A program made the translations under genes and the position numbers. 37,065 nucleotides of DNA, taken from Bacteroidota bacterium (GTDB lineage Bacteria; Bacteroidota; Bacteroidia; Chitinophagales; Chitinophagaceae). Shown here piece by piece: positions 1 through 8,842 of the stretch; the first letter of the stretch is position 1, and each line of letters starts with the position of its first letter. The stretch is from contig JAPLEI010000006.1 in assembly GCA_026391195.1 (NCBI GenBank), forward strand, positions 1 through 37,065, in the 5' to 3' direction. The notes under the pieces are model-generated. The model was not told the origin of the DNA. It did no database searches and saw only the letters and a list, made by a program, of their open reading frames with translations.

Positions 1-2195
1 TGTTCAGCCTTTACTTCATCCTGGTAGAGTACTACTGTTTTATCCGGGTTGCAACGGATAAATTGATTGTTTATCAGATAAGTTTTTTGAGCGCCCGAAA
101 AATGAATTATCGGTAAATTGTTTTTCGTTTCTATTTGTTTAAATTGATTGTTTCGAATAGTTACAATGGGTCCCAGCGTACTTTCATCTACTCCCGGCCG
201 GGCTATGGAAAGAATCTGACCTGTAAATTGCTCAAATTGGTTATTCGTGAGGGTTAAGTGTTCAACCGGGTACAACCCCTTTCTCTCATTTTCTTGTTGC
301 AGATTGAGGATGATTCCGCTGCCACTAAAAAATCGGTTGTTGCTAAAGAGTATACTGTCTGCCACACTTGTTTTATAAGCATAGAAAAAGGATGCTTGGT
401 TTTGGATAATGCTACAATTAGTAATCCGGAACCAAGAATGTTTGTGATTACCCGAACTGTCGGTGGCAATCCATGCGCTCGCAGTAGATTTTTGCAGATT
501 CACTATCAGATTCGAAAGTGTTAAACTGCTTCCGGCCATTATCTGAAATACAAAAGGAGCACCGATGGATGTTATTGAAAATCGGATAGTATCAGTATGC
601 TTAGCGCTCAGGGTTAGGTTCCCCTTTATTTGAATGGGCAGGGGAATTTCATAGTTGGTTCCTGTGAGCAGAATCGTTAACTTTTCACTTGTTTGAGCAT
701 TAATTTGCTGATATAATTCTGCACCGTTGTTACAACTTACTTGTTTGTGAATTGGATTTTTAGGGGAAGGCTTAAACCAGTTCGCTCCTGTGCCTGTATT
801 GGCCAGACTTTTGATTTCTTGAAGCCTTTTTATAGATAGTGTTCCCGGATACGCTTGAATAGTAAGATTAGACGCGTCGGGTGCGTTTTGAATAATGGAA
901 TCTTGCCAAGGTTTTGGATTCACTAATGAGTGGGCTGGAAAAGCAATGGAATCTGAAGCTGTAAAACGAAAAGAAGTGGATATTATCCCTTTCGGCAGCA
1001 ATTGCTTGCCCGAATGATTGGTTAGGTTACCCGCAAAAATAAATCCATCTATTTTGTCGTATGCTCGGAATAATAAACTGTCTTTTTTGTTGGCAAATAA
1101 ATTGTTTATTACTACTACCTTATTGGGTGCTTGACTTCTTTCCTTATCGCTGCCTTCGCCAAAGCTCATCGGAGCACAATCAATAAATGTATTGTTAGCT
1201 ACCAACGCATTGGTTACAGGAAGATACCGAATTGCCGGTGAGTTCGGAACGCCATTCATAATGCAGAGTGGTGCCCTGAATCCTTCCCCTCTGCATTGAT
1301 AAAAATAGTTATTCAGTATCCAGTTCCCTTCATTTATGATTCTAACGCCCCCAGTACCTGCTTTGTTATTCCCGAGAAATACATTTTCAATTACTTTATT
1401 ATTATTTCCATGTCGCAATACTACTGCACCCTGGCAGGAGGTAAAGAGATTGCCCCGAATAATATTCGCGCCGGATTTTATTGAAATGATTTCTGCTTCC
1501 CCGTCGCAGTTGGTAAAAGCATTATTGGCTATAAGGGTGTTAGAATTTGATTCACATTGTTCAGCTAGCCCTACCCGGATAATTTCTCCTGTATTAGAGG
1601 CCAGCGGTATTCTGAATCCAAAATTATTATGATCTATGGAGTGAAAATTATTTCTGCTTTGTTCGTTTTCCAACATAACAGCAACCAATACCCCCATGTT
1701 TTGCTTATTCAAAAAAGTGCAGTGGTCTAGTCTATTATTTTTCCCCTGAAATTCTACCCAATAATTTTCTACCAATCTTTTGGGAGTAGTATAGCTATCA
1801 ACAACACAATTCGTAACCCGACAATGGTTGGCTAACTGGGTTGATTTAGTTCGAAAACTAATTACAGATTTATTACCTGCGTTTCCATTGGTAAAAAACC
1901 ATCCATCAATTACCAACCATTCGCCACCAATCGACAGGGAAGATTGACCGGTAATTTGCACTTCGCCCGGCACGCTTACTTTATAAATGATGGGTGCCTG
2001 TTCGGTTCCTTTACCTGTAAGTTGTATGCTAATATTTTTCCATTCTCCCGCCTGTAACAAAATCAGGTCACCCGGCTGGGCTGCTTGATCTGCCTGTTGT
2101 AACTCTTTTATATTATATACCTTCCAGGTTTTTGCTGATAGTCCGGTTATACAAAAAAGTAAAATGCCGAAGAGCAGGATGCTGATTTTTTTCAT
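1..2195 (-). CDS. Polysaccharide lyase family 6 (alginate lyase / chondroitinase B-like), two-domain, 3' end outside the window
   Basis: The frame is open from the ATG at 2195 to the left edge (731 residues visible, no stop). It begins with a signal peptide (about residues 1-21, ending LSA), so the enzyme is exported. The first parallel beta-helix carries the PL6 signature: E233 and E235 (calcium ligands in the family), the base K240 in ISIKSG, and R261 in LRHGN. K and R are 21 residues apart, the spacing I recall for chondroitinase B K250/R271 and AlyGC K220/R241. A later GGVRI..N..NNYF block is also typical. From about residue 470 a second helix-like region rich in NN.F and L.L.N turns follows, giving the architecture of long AlyGC-like PL6 enzymes rather than the roughly 500-residue chondroitinase B. 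Expected chemistry is beta-elimination at uronic acid, leaving a 4,5-unsaturated end. The LacI gene ends 11 bp upstream, so the two are probably cotranscribed. Alginate versus dermatan or another sulfated uronan cannot be settled by eye; the sulfatases nearby favour a sulfated substrate. Confidence 0.88.
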   Translation of the reverse strand, partial: MKKISILLFGILLFCITGLSAKTWKVYNIKELQQADQAAQPGDLILLQAGEWKNISIQLTGKGTEQAPIIYKVSVPGEVQITGQSSLSIGGEWLVIDGWFFTNGNAGNKSVISFRTKSTQLANHCRVTNCVVDSYTTPKRLVENYWVEFQGKNNRLDHCTFLNKQNMGVLVAVMLENEQSRNNFHSIDHNNFGFRIPLASNTGEIIRVGLAEQCESNSNTLIANNAFTNCDGEAEIISIKSGANIIRGNLFTSCQGAVVLRHGNNNKVIENVFLGNNKAGTGGVRIINEGNWILNNYFYQCRGEGFRAPLCIMNGVPNSPAIRYLPVTNALVANNTFIDCAPMSFGEGSDKERSQAPNKVVVINNLFANKKDSLLFRAYDKIDGFIFAGNLTNHSGKQLLPKGIISTSFRFTASDSIAFPAHSLVNPKPWQDSIIQNAPDASNLTIQAYPGTLSIKRLQEIKSLANTGTGANWFKPSPKNPIHKQVSCNNGAELYQQINAQTSEKLTILLTGTNYEIPLPIQIKGNLTLSAKHTDTIRFSITSIGAPFVFQIMAGSSLTLSNLIVNLQKSTASAWIATDSSGNHKHSWFRITNCSIIQNQASFFYAYKTSVADSILFSNNRFFSGSGIILNLQQENERKGLYPVEHLTLTNNQFEQFTGQILSIARPGVDESTLGPIVTIRNNQFKQIETKNNLPIIHFSGAQKTYLINNQFIRCNPDKTVVLYQDEVKAE

Positions 2196-2206
2196 ACAAG
2201 ATCTAT

Positions 2207-3238
2207 TTAAGCAGAAAATTTGAGGGAAGACTCCCTTACGATTAACTTGGGGTGTAGAATTTTTTCAATGGTAGTAGCCGATTCTTTGTTATGCATAGTT
2301 TCTATAAACAGTTTGGCCGCTGCTTTTCCGATTTCAAAACAAGGCATTTCAACACTTGATATAGCAGGAGTAACCAGACCGGTAACTGGTTCATTATTAA
2401 ATCCCACTAAGCCGATATCGGTTGGCATCTGCAGGCCCTTTTTTTTTTTTTTTTGCATAGCACCTATTGCCATTCGGTCGCTGATGGTAAATATGGCATC
2501 CGGCTTTTTTTTCATAGACAGTAATTCCAGTGTGGCATAATAGGCATAGTCCTGATTAAAATCACAATGAAGAATTAAATCCTGATCCAGTTTGATTTTA
2601 TGTTTTTTCAATGCATGCTTATACCCTTCGAGTCTGCTATTGCTGATTCCCAGGTTTTCGGGTCCTGCCAGTACGGCAATTTTTTTATATCCCTGCTCAA
2701 TCAGATGTTCGGTTGCCATAAAGCCTCCGGCCTGATTATCCAGCCGAACACTCGGTGCAGAAAGGTGCGGCGTTATTCTGTCGAACACAACCACCGGCAA
2801 ATTTCTATCCTGAATTTTTTTAAAATGTTCGAATGACTTGGTTTCACTGGAAACCGAAATAATAAAACCATCTACTAAGCTTTCGAGTAGCCGTTGCGTA
2901 TTCAAAATCTCTCTGCCGAACGATTCATTACTTTGGCAAACCATCACGGTATAGCCTGCTTCGAGGGCAACTTCATCTATTCCTCTAACCATTTGCGATA
3001 GCACATAGTCTAAATTGGGAATAATCACACCAATGGTATGCGTTTGGTTCTGCCGGAGGCTTAGGGCAAGTCGATTGGGTTGATAATTCAGTTCCTGGGA
3101 TAATGACAATACTGCTTGCCTGGTTTCCTCACTTACATCCGGGGCATTTCTGAGTGCTCTCGAAACGGTTGATAGAGAAATATTCAACCGCTTGGCAATG
3201 TCTTTAATAGTAGCAGGATTGTCCATGTGATTGGCCAT
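2207..3238 (-). CDS. LacI/GalR-family transcriptional regulator
   Basis: This is a 343-residue cytoplasmic regulator of normal LacI-family length. Residues 10-57 form the helix-turn-helix and hinge (TIKDIAKRLNISLSTVSRAL, then NYQPNRLA), and residues 67-335 form a periplasmic-binding-protein-like effector domain with HTIGVIIP near its start and DIGLVGFNN near its end. It is divergent from the KdgF-SusCD-sulfatase operon and directly upstream of PL6, so it is the obvious local controller, probably responding to a uronate or short oligosaccharide (inference). The start at 3238 puts two Met (M1, M5) before the HTH; 3226 is also possible. An uninterrupted run of 16 A on the coding strand (2439-2454) encodes Q262 followed by five Lys. 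The segment between AIGA and the following Gly still has the usual seven residues, so the gene reads as intact, but the tract is a slippage risk. Confidence 0.93.
   Translation of the reverse strand: MANHMDNPATIKDIAKRLNISLSTVSRALRNAPDVSEETRQAVLSLSQELNYQPNRLALSLRQNQTHTIGVIIPNLDYVLSQMVRGIDEVALEAGYTVMVCQSNESFGREILNTQRLLESLVDGFIISVSSETKSFEHFKKIQDRNLPVVVFDRITPHLSAPSVRLDNQAGGFMATEHLIEQGYKKIAVLAGPENLGISNSRLEGYKHALKKHKIKLDQDLILHCDFNQDYAYYATLELLSMKKKPDAIFTISDRMAIGAMQKKKKKGLQMPTDIGLVGFNNEPVTGLVTPAISSVEMPCFEIGKAAAKLFIETMHNKESATTIEKILHPKLIVRESSLKFSA
2439..2454 (-). repeat. Homopolymer A16 tract inside the LacI-type regulator
   Basis: Sixteen consecutive T on the plus strand (A on the coding strand) lie within the effector domain of the regulator and encode part of Q262 plus K263-K267. 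A change of one or two bases would shift the frame and remove the last quarter of the protein. Such tracts can cause replication or RNA polymerase slippage and sequencing errors. Confidence 0.97.
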
Positions 3239-3637
3239 CCCTAAAGCTACAGGTAATTATAATTCGAAAAAACCGGTAACCTTGCCGGCAACCTTGCCGG
3301 AACATAAAGTATTCAAAAAATTTAACGAAAATAAAATATAATTAGATATTTTCTAATAAAAAGCCCAAAAAGTTTATAATATTTAAAGCAAGTAACTAAG
3401 GGGTAGTTGTAATAGATAGGCTAGTATTACTGAGCCAACTGCTTTGCTGCTTGTGTTATTCTGATTGCTATGCTTATAAATGCCATTACCCTGCATACTG
3501 TGCCGTATTCAATTGAGTTGAATATGTGCAACAAAACAGCCTTTTTTTACCCGCTGCAGGAAGTTGTCTATTTACTTAATAATAAAGTGAGCAGCCAAGC
3601 GTTTTTGATATCCACCAGATCAATCTAATTAATTTGT
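3239..3637. other. Divergent intergenic region between the LacI-type regulator and the KdgF-SusCD operon
   Basis: This 399 bp region must hold promoters for both divergent transcripts. I found no coding sequence. No perfect TAnnTTTG box was found for either strand. The LacI-proximal end carries phased CCGG repeats (separate entry). The middle (about 3303-3400) is very AT-rich and the operon-proximal end has no hairpin that I could find. The operon promoter probably lies in 3400-3620, but I cannot place it. Confidence 0.6.
3271..3302. promoter_or_regulatory. Phased CCGG repeat with TTGCCGGCAA palindrome, candidate LacI-type operator
   Basis: CCGG occurs at 3273-3276, 3285-3288 and 3297-3300, exactly 12 bp apart. 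The 11-mer AACCTTGCCGG is repeated perfectly at 3278-3288 and 3290-3300, and TTGCCGGCAA at 3282-3291 is a perfect palindrome with a central CG, as is usual for LacI/GalR operators. The block sits 33-64 bp upstream of the regulator's start, inside the divergent promoter region. Autoregulation and control of the divergent operon are inferred. Confidence 0.5.
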
Positions 3638-3985
3638 ATGCAGTTAAAAGATAAAGGGAATTTATATGTGGAAAATGAGCATGTTCCTCTCGAGAACATT
3701 GATGCCGGCATTAGCAGAAAGTTGATGGCTTTTGATGATCAGTTGATGATGGCGAAAGTTTTTTTTGAATCCGGAAGTGTAGGGGTACTTCACCAGCATA
3801 TCCATTCTCAAATTTCACATATCGAAAGCGGCTTATTTGAAGTGCAAATTGGCGAAATGAAAAAAGTGTTAAAAGCTGGAGACGCTTTTTACATTCCCCC
3901 GAATTCGCTGCATGGTGTAGTGTGCTTAGAAAAAGGGGTATTGATTGATGTGTTTAGTCCTATGAGAGAAGACTTTGTTATATAA
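3638..3985 (+). CDS. kdgF: KdgF-like cupin (unsaturated uronate linearisation)
   Basis: This is a 115-residue single-domain cupin with no signal peptide, hence cytoplasmic. H52, H54 and Q58 in VLHQHIHSQISHIESG form cupin motif 1, H92 in IPPNSLHG belongs to motif 2, and the protein ends with DVFSPMREDFV, the typical close of KdgF proteins. KdgF converts the 4,5-unsaturated uronate released by pectin or alginate lyases to its linear keto form, feeding the 2-keto-3-deoxygluconate pathway. It is the first gene of the plus-strand operon, 50 bp before susC, and matches the product expected from the PL6 lyase encoded divergently. A generic small cupin is the alternative, but the C-terminal motif and context argue for KdgF. 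Confidence 0.85.
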   Translation: MQLKDKGNLYVENEHVPLENIDAGISRKLMAFDDQLMMAKVFFESGSVGVLHQHIHSQISHIESGLFEVQIGEMKKVLKAGDAFYIPPNSLHGVVCLEKGVLIDVFSPMREDFVI

Positions 3986-4035
3986 TTTTTATCTATATAA
4001 AACCTTTACTGATTTATAAACCAAAAACTGCTATT

Positions 4036-7000
4036 ATGAAACTTTTGCGAGTAGTATGTACTTTTCTGTTGATTTTTTTGGCAGGCACTTCTTTTGCCCA
4101 AAAAAGAGTCATCACCGGAAAGGTAATTGATCAAACCACCAAGGAGCCACTGGGCGGCGTTTCCATTATTGTGGGAAAAAGCCGCGGTACTGCCACCACC
4201 CAAACAGACGGAAGCTATACTCTATCAGTGGAGCCCGGCATTAAAGTGCTCACCTATTCATACGTAGGGTATACCCCCCAAACCTTTCCAATTGAAGGAA
4301 AGTCGGTGGTGAACGTGTCTTTACAATCCGAAGCAGCAATCCAAAACGAAGTGGTTGTAATTGGATATGGAAGCCAGAAGCGATCTAATATTTCCGGTGC
4401 GGTATCTAAATACAAAAATGAGCGTATAGACGAAACCCCCGTATCCCGTTTAGATCAGGCCCTTCAGGGTAAAATTGCTGGAGTTACCATTCAAAATACT
4501 TCTTCAGAAGCCGGTGCCGACCCTAAAATTTCCATTCGTGGAATTAGTTCTATTAATGCTGGGGCCTCTCCACTGGTTGTAGTAGACGGACAAATTACCC
4601 CCGACGGTTTGGCATTTATCAACCCTGCGGATGTTGAATCGGTAGAGGTATTGAAAGATGCAGCCTCTGCGGCTATTTATGGTTCAAGAGGTTCCAGTGG
4701 CGTTATATTGGTTACCACCAAAAAGGGTATCGCCGATAAGCCAAAGTATAATGCGAAATACTCATACGGTGTTAAGTCGGATTATAAGCGATATGATATT
4801 ATGACTACCGCTCAGTACGTTGGAATGTTGTTTGATGAAATGGCTAAGAAAAAATTAGATCCTACGGTTAACCAGATTTCCAACACAGTTAGTGCCAACG
4901 ACCGAAGTTCTTATTTGGTAGAAACGCAGATTATGAATCAGGCAACCGACTGGCAAGCAGAATCTTTAAATCAGGCCAGGTTTCAAACTGTACAGCTTGG
5001 ATTATCCGGCGGAAGCAAAACCGTGAAGTATTATTTTTCCGGCGGCTACCAGGGCGACAAGGGTATGATGTATAAAAGTAATTATGAGAAGTATAATATT
5101 CGGGCCAAGCTGGATGTTGACCTAAGTCCAAAAGTTAAATTAACCGTAAACTTGAATCCATCCTACAGTAACCGTATCAGTCCCTCACAAAATTTTACCA
5201 ATTTTTGGAGAATGCCAGGATGGTTACCGGTTTACCACAATGAGGCTTCTGCCGCACTGGCCAGAACCAATCCTTTGCAGTCAAATATTAAAGCTGGAGA
5301 TTATGCGCATCAGCGCCACTTCAGCGCTTTAAACTATTCCGGAACAATGCCAGATGGCACCGCTTGGTCGGGCGTCGGTAATCCGGGTGGATCGGCTCAG
5401 CAGAATCCTAAATCGGAGGTTGACAGAACGGATATAGAGGTTAATGAATACAGATTACAATCATCAGCAGAATTGAGCGTGAAAATTTTACCGGGTTTAA
5501 CTTTTAAATCTTTGGCTAGTGGATATCTTACCTATACCAAGGGATTAACTTTTGCTGAAAGAAATGCGAATAGAGACGGAGATTTGAATTATGGCATATT
5601 TTCAGACAACTCAAATATTTATCTGTTAAACGAGAATACTTTCAATTATATTAAGTCTTTTAAAGATCATGATATTACGCTACTCGCTGGGGTAACAACG
5701 GAAAGAACCACCTTTAATCGCAGTCAAACTACCGGACTAGATTTTCCAAGCGATGATATTAGAACCTTATCTAGTGCTGCACAAATTGATAAAAACCGTT
5801 CTTTTGGAACAAAATCAGTAATCGGTTTGAACTCTTTTCTGGGTCGACTCACCTATGCATATAAAAACAAGTACTTGTTTTCTACCAGCTTCAGACAGGA
5901 TGGTAGTTCTTATTTCGGGCCTGGTAATAAATGGGGATCTTTTCCAGCAGTTTCAGCTGGCTGGGTAATTTCTAAGGAAGATTTTATGAAGGATGTGACT
6001 GCAATCAATAATTTAAAATTCCGCGCCAGTTATGGAGCAACCGGTAATAACCGAATTGTTGCAGATGCTTGGGTAGATTTATTATATGGAGCTAATTATC
6101 CTTATGGTTCCGCTACCGGATCTAGTTTTCCGGGGTTGGTTTCTTCTGCTTCCATTATTGCAAACCCCAATATCACCTGGGAAAGAACCTTTCAAACCAA
6201 TTTCGGTTTGGATGCCTCTTTCTTGAATAATGCAATTAGTGTTTCGATAGACTATTATAATTCCAAAACGGAAAAATTGCTTTTACAACAATCTGTAATG
6301 GCATTTACAGGTGTTCCACAATATTGGAATAACCTGGGAAGTTTACGAAATACCGGATTTGAAATAGATGTGAGCACTAAAAACGTACAAACTAAAAATT
6401 TTAAGTGGACTACTTCAGCCAATCTATCTCATAACGAAAATAAAATTATTGAGTTGGGTACTGAACAATTTTTGCTGAATCAGGGTGAGCGTTCCGAAGT
6501 ATATCGCAATCAGGTAGGGAAGCCATTAGTAGAATTTTTAGGATTCAGAACATCCGGCGTATGGATGTCTCAGGCAGAAATTGATGATGCAAGAACCAAA
6601 GGGTTAACTTCTAATTTAACCGCAGCATTTACGCCCGGTGGTTTACGGATAGATGATGTGAACGGCGACAATAAGCTGGATAATAACGACCGCGTAATTC
6701 TTGGAAATCCATATCCCAGTTTTATTTGGGGACTTACCAACAATTTTTCTTTCAAGGGATTTGAACTGAGTGTTTTTCTGCAGGGTAGCAATGGAGGAAA
6801 GTTGATAAATGGCGACCCTAATTATAACGAGTCTGGCCGAACCATGTTTGTTTATAACACGAACCGTTGGGTTAGTGCTGCGTATCCGGGAGATGGCAAA
6901 ACGCCTGTATCCAGAGGAACAGGTTTTAACTGGATGTTGACGGATTATGTAGTGGAAGATGCTTCCTACTGGTCGCTGCGTGAAATCAACCTGAGTTATG

Positions 7001-7221
7001 CGCTACCAGCTGGGGCAATGAAAAAAATCGGTTTAAATGGATGCCGTTTTTATGTGGCAGCCCAAAACTTATTTTATAAAATGCCGAATAACTATCGGAG
7101 CATCAATCCGGAAGGAAGATTCCAGAATGGACCTTATAGTTCTGTGTTGATCGACGGATATCAGCGAGGAAGTTTCCCTATTAATAAAACGATTTTAGCA
7201 GGAGTAGATATTAATTTTTAA
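4036..7221 (+). CDS. SusC-like TonB-dependent outer membrane transporter
   Basis: A 1061-residue SusC/RagA-type receptor. A signal peptide (1-21, ending SFA) is followed by a carboxypeptidase-D-regulatory-like beta-sandwich (about 23-97), a TonB-box-like NEVVVIGYG (104-112), a plug domain (about 115-235, with LQGKIAGV, IRGISSINAGASPLVVVDG and AAIYGSRGSSGVILVTTKKG) and a 22-strand-type barrel ending in an aromatic residue (LAGVDINF). No STN domain precedes the sandwich and no anti-sigma/ECF pair is nearby, so control probably runs through the LacI-type regulator. susD follows after 18 bp. The pair is expected to bind and import oligosaccharides of the sulfated polymer processed by the sulfatases downstream. 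Confidence 0.96.
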   Translation: MKLLRVVCTFLLIFLAGTSFAQKRVITGKVIDQTTKEPLGGVSIIVGKSRGTATTQTDGSYTLSVEPGIKVLTYSYVGYTPQTFPIEGKSVVNVSLQSEAAIQNEVVVIGYGSQKRSNISGAVSKYKNERIDETPVSRLDQALQGKIAGVTIQNTSSEAGADPKISIRGISSINAGASPLVVVDGQITPDGLAFINPADVESVEVLKDAASAAIYGSRGSSGVILVTTKKGIADKPKYNAKYSYGVKSDYKRYDIMTTAQYVGMLFDEMAKKKLDPTVNQISNTVSANDRSSYLVETQIMNQATDWQAESLNQARFQTVQLGLSGGSKTVKYYFSGGYQGDKGMMYKSNYEKYNIRAKLDVDLSPKVKLTVNLNPSYSNRISPSQNFTNFWRMPGWLPVYHNEASAALARTNPLQSNIKAGDYAHQRHFSALNYSGTMPDGTAWSGVGNPGGSAQQNPKSEVDRTDIEVNEYRLQSSAELSVKILPGLTFKSLASGYLTYTKGLTFAERNANRDGDLNYGIFSDNSNIYLLNENTFNYIKSFKDHDITLLAGVTTERTTFNRSQTTGLDFPSDDIRTLSSAAQIDKNRSFGTKSVIGLNSFLGRLTYAYKNKYLFSTSFRQDGSSYFGPGNKWGSFPAVSAGWVISKEDFMKDVTAINNLKFRASYGATGNNRIVADAWVDLLYGANYPYGSATGSSFPGLVSSASIIANPNITWERTFQTNFGLDASFLNNAISVSIDYYNSKTEKLLLQQSVMAFTGVPQYWNNLGSLRNTGFEIDVSTKNVQTKNFKWTTSANLSHNENKIIELGTEQFLLNQGERSEVYRNQVGKPLVEFLGFRTSGVWMSQAEIDDARTKGLTSNLTAAFTPGGLRIDDVNGDNKLDNNDRVILGNPYPSFIWGLTNNFSFKGFELSVFLQGSNGGKLINGDPNYNESGRTMFVYNTNRWVSAAYPGDGKTPVSRGTGFNWMLTDYVVEDASYWSLREINLSYALPAGAMKKIGLNGCRFYVAAQNLFYKMPNNYRSINPEGRFQNGPYSSVLIDGYQRGSFPINKTILAGVDINF

Positions 7222-7239
7222 TCTGAAAAACTTCATTAT

Positions 7240-8832
7240 ATGAAACGCATATATATATTCATAATCGGAATCAGTGTTCTGTCTCTTTCCTGTAAAAAGA
7301 ACATTGATTTATACCCCCTGAACAACGTAGCCGTTGATAATTTTTACAAAAATGCGGGGGAAGTACAAACGGCTCTTTCCGGATGTTATGCCGGATTACG
7401 GAATACGCTATTGGAAGAATGGCAAATGACGGAGTTGCGCAGTGATAACAGCATTATGGGCAATTCTGGAAGTACTTCCGTTCCCAACCGTGAAAAAAGC
7501 GATATCGATTTATTTATTCCTAGTACTTCGTTAACCGCCATCTACAGTTACTGGAGTGCTAATTATACCAATATTCGCAATATTAATCTGGTATTAAATA
7601 GCTTAGCGTTGAATTATGATTCAACTTCTGGAAAGCTGGTTAAGTCAACTTCTGAGGTAACTATTACAGACGCGGAATTTAAAGAGTTAGCTGCACAAGC
7701 CGCTTTTTTACGCGCTTACCATTATTTTAATCTGGTTCGCCTTTATGGAGGTGTTTTTTTAATTCACGAACCCTTTATTGGTGCTCAGGCATTGGAAGCC
7801 ACCAATATTAACAGAAGCAGTACCAGTAGTATTTACAAATTAATTCTTGCCGATTTGGAATATGCAGCAGCCAATGGGGTATCATTGAATTATACGGCTT
7901 TTGCAGCATATAATGCAGGCAATAATTTGGGTAAAGTGAATGCTTGGACTGCAAAAGCTTTACTAGCCAAGGCTTTGCTTACCCTGAATAGAAAATCGGA
8001 AGCGAGTACTTTATTAGATGATATTATAGCCAATAGTGGATATGGATTAATCACTTCCGGAATCACTCCCTATGCAGATGTGTTTTCTGTAAACAGTGAA
8101 ATGAATAAAGAAATTCTGTTCGCTGTTCGCTACAAGGCGGGTGGTTTGGGAATTGGTTCTCCCTGGCCCAATACTTTTGCACCAGAGTTGAGTGGAACAG
8201 CAGTAGTGAATGGGGATGGAGATGGTTTTAATACCGGCTCAATAGAATTGGAAAATTCTTATGCAACCGCAGATAGCCGTAAGGCATTTACACTTGGCAT
8301 CTGGTCTACAGGAAACAACCGCAGAGTGTATGCCAAAAAACATATTACCCCAGTTACTTTGCTGGATGATGCTGAAAATGACTGGCCGGTAATTCGCTAT
8401 TCGGATGTTATTCTGATGCAGGCGGAGGCTAAAGGATTCTCTCCCGAGGCCATAGCTTTAATCAACCAAACAAGAGCCAGGGCAGGCTTGTCGGCTAATC
8501 CACTCACTGCAGTTAATGTGCCAACTGCCCAGCGCTTTGCCGATTCACTGGCTATGGAAAGGAGATTGGAATTTGCTTTTGAAAATGTAAGATGGTTTGA
8601 TATGCTCAGACTCAAAACCACTTTACCGGAACTTACAGAGGATGCAGTAGCCCGAATAAAATCTCACTATGCCTATATGTATTCTTCTCATTACGGAAAA
8701 TACCCAAGTCCTATCCCTTCATTGGCAACCATTCAAGGATATATTAACACCAACAAATTGTTATTACCAATTCCTCAACGAGAAATCGACAATAATAGTA
8801 AAATTGCAATTCCTCAGAATCCCGGTTATTAA
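7240..8832 (+). CDS. SusD-like surface glycan-binding lipoprotein
   Basis: 530 residues, typical SusD/RagB length. The signal peptide ends in the lipobox LSLSC, giving lipidated C18. The N-terminal segment (NIDLYPLNNVAVDNFYKN) and the helix AAFLRAYHYFNLVRLYGGVFLI (about 150-175) are hallmark SusD/TPR features, and the C-terminus LLPIPQREIDNN..IPQNPGY is the usual family ending. The protein acts as the lid of the SusC transporter at the cell surface. It lies between susC (18 bp) and the first sulfatase (10 bp), within one operon. Confidence 0.95.
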   Translation: MKRIYIFIIGISVLSLSCKKNIDLYPLNNVAVDNFYKNAGEVQTALSGCYAGLRNTLLEEWQMTELRSDNSIMGNSGSTSVPNREKSDIDLFIPSTSLTAIYSYWSANYTNIRNINLVLNSLALNYDSTSGKLVKSTSEVTITDAEFKELAAQAAFLRAYHYFNLVRLYGGVFLIHEPFIGAQALEATNINRSSTSSIYKLILADLEYAAANGVSLNYTAFAAYNAGNNLGKVNAWTAKALLAKALLTLNRKSEASTLLDDIIANSGYGLITSGITPYADVFSVNSEMNKEILFAVRYKAGGLGIGSPWPNTFAPELSGTAVVNGDGDGFNTGSIELENSYATADSRKAFTLGIWSTGNNRRVYAKKHITPVTLLDDAENDWPVIRYSDVILMQAEAKGFSPEAIALINQTRARAGLSANPLTAVNVPTAQRFADSLAMERRLEFAFENVRWFDMLRLKTTLPELTEDAVARIKSHYAYMYSSHYGKYPSPIPSLATIQGYINTNKLLLPIPQREIDNNSKIAIPQNPGY

Positions 8833-8842
8833 TGTATAAAGT

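Noticed and set aside
258..1632. Plus-strand open frames within 258-1632
   Set aside because: They lie opposite the PL6 gene, whose catalytic motifs are intact on the minus strand.
2207..3238. Possible frameshifted LacI pseudogene because of the A16 tract
   Set aside because: The frame reads through to a normal family C-terminus, and the distance from AIGA to the next Gly across the Lys run is the usual seven residues.
3629..3636. TAATTTG-like sequence just before the KdgF start as a -7 box
   Set aside because: It is one base short of TAnnTTTG and only a few bases from the ATG, leaving no room for a leader.
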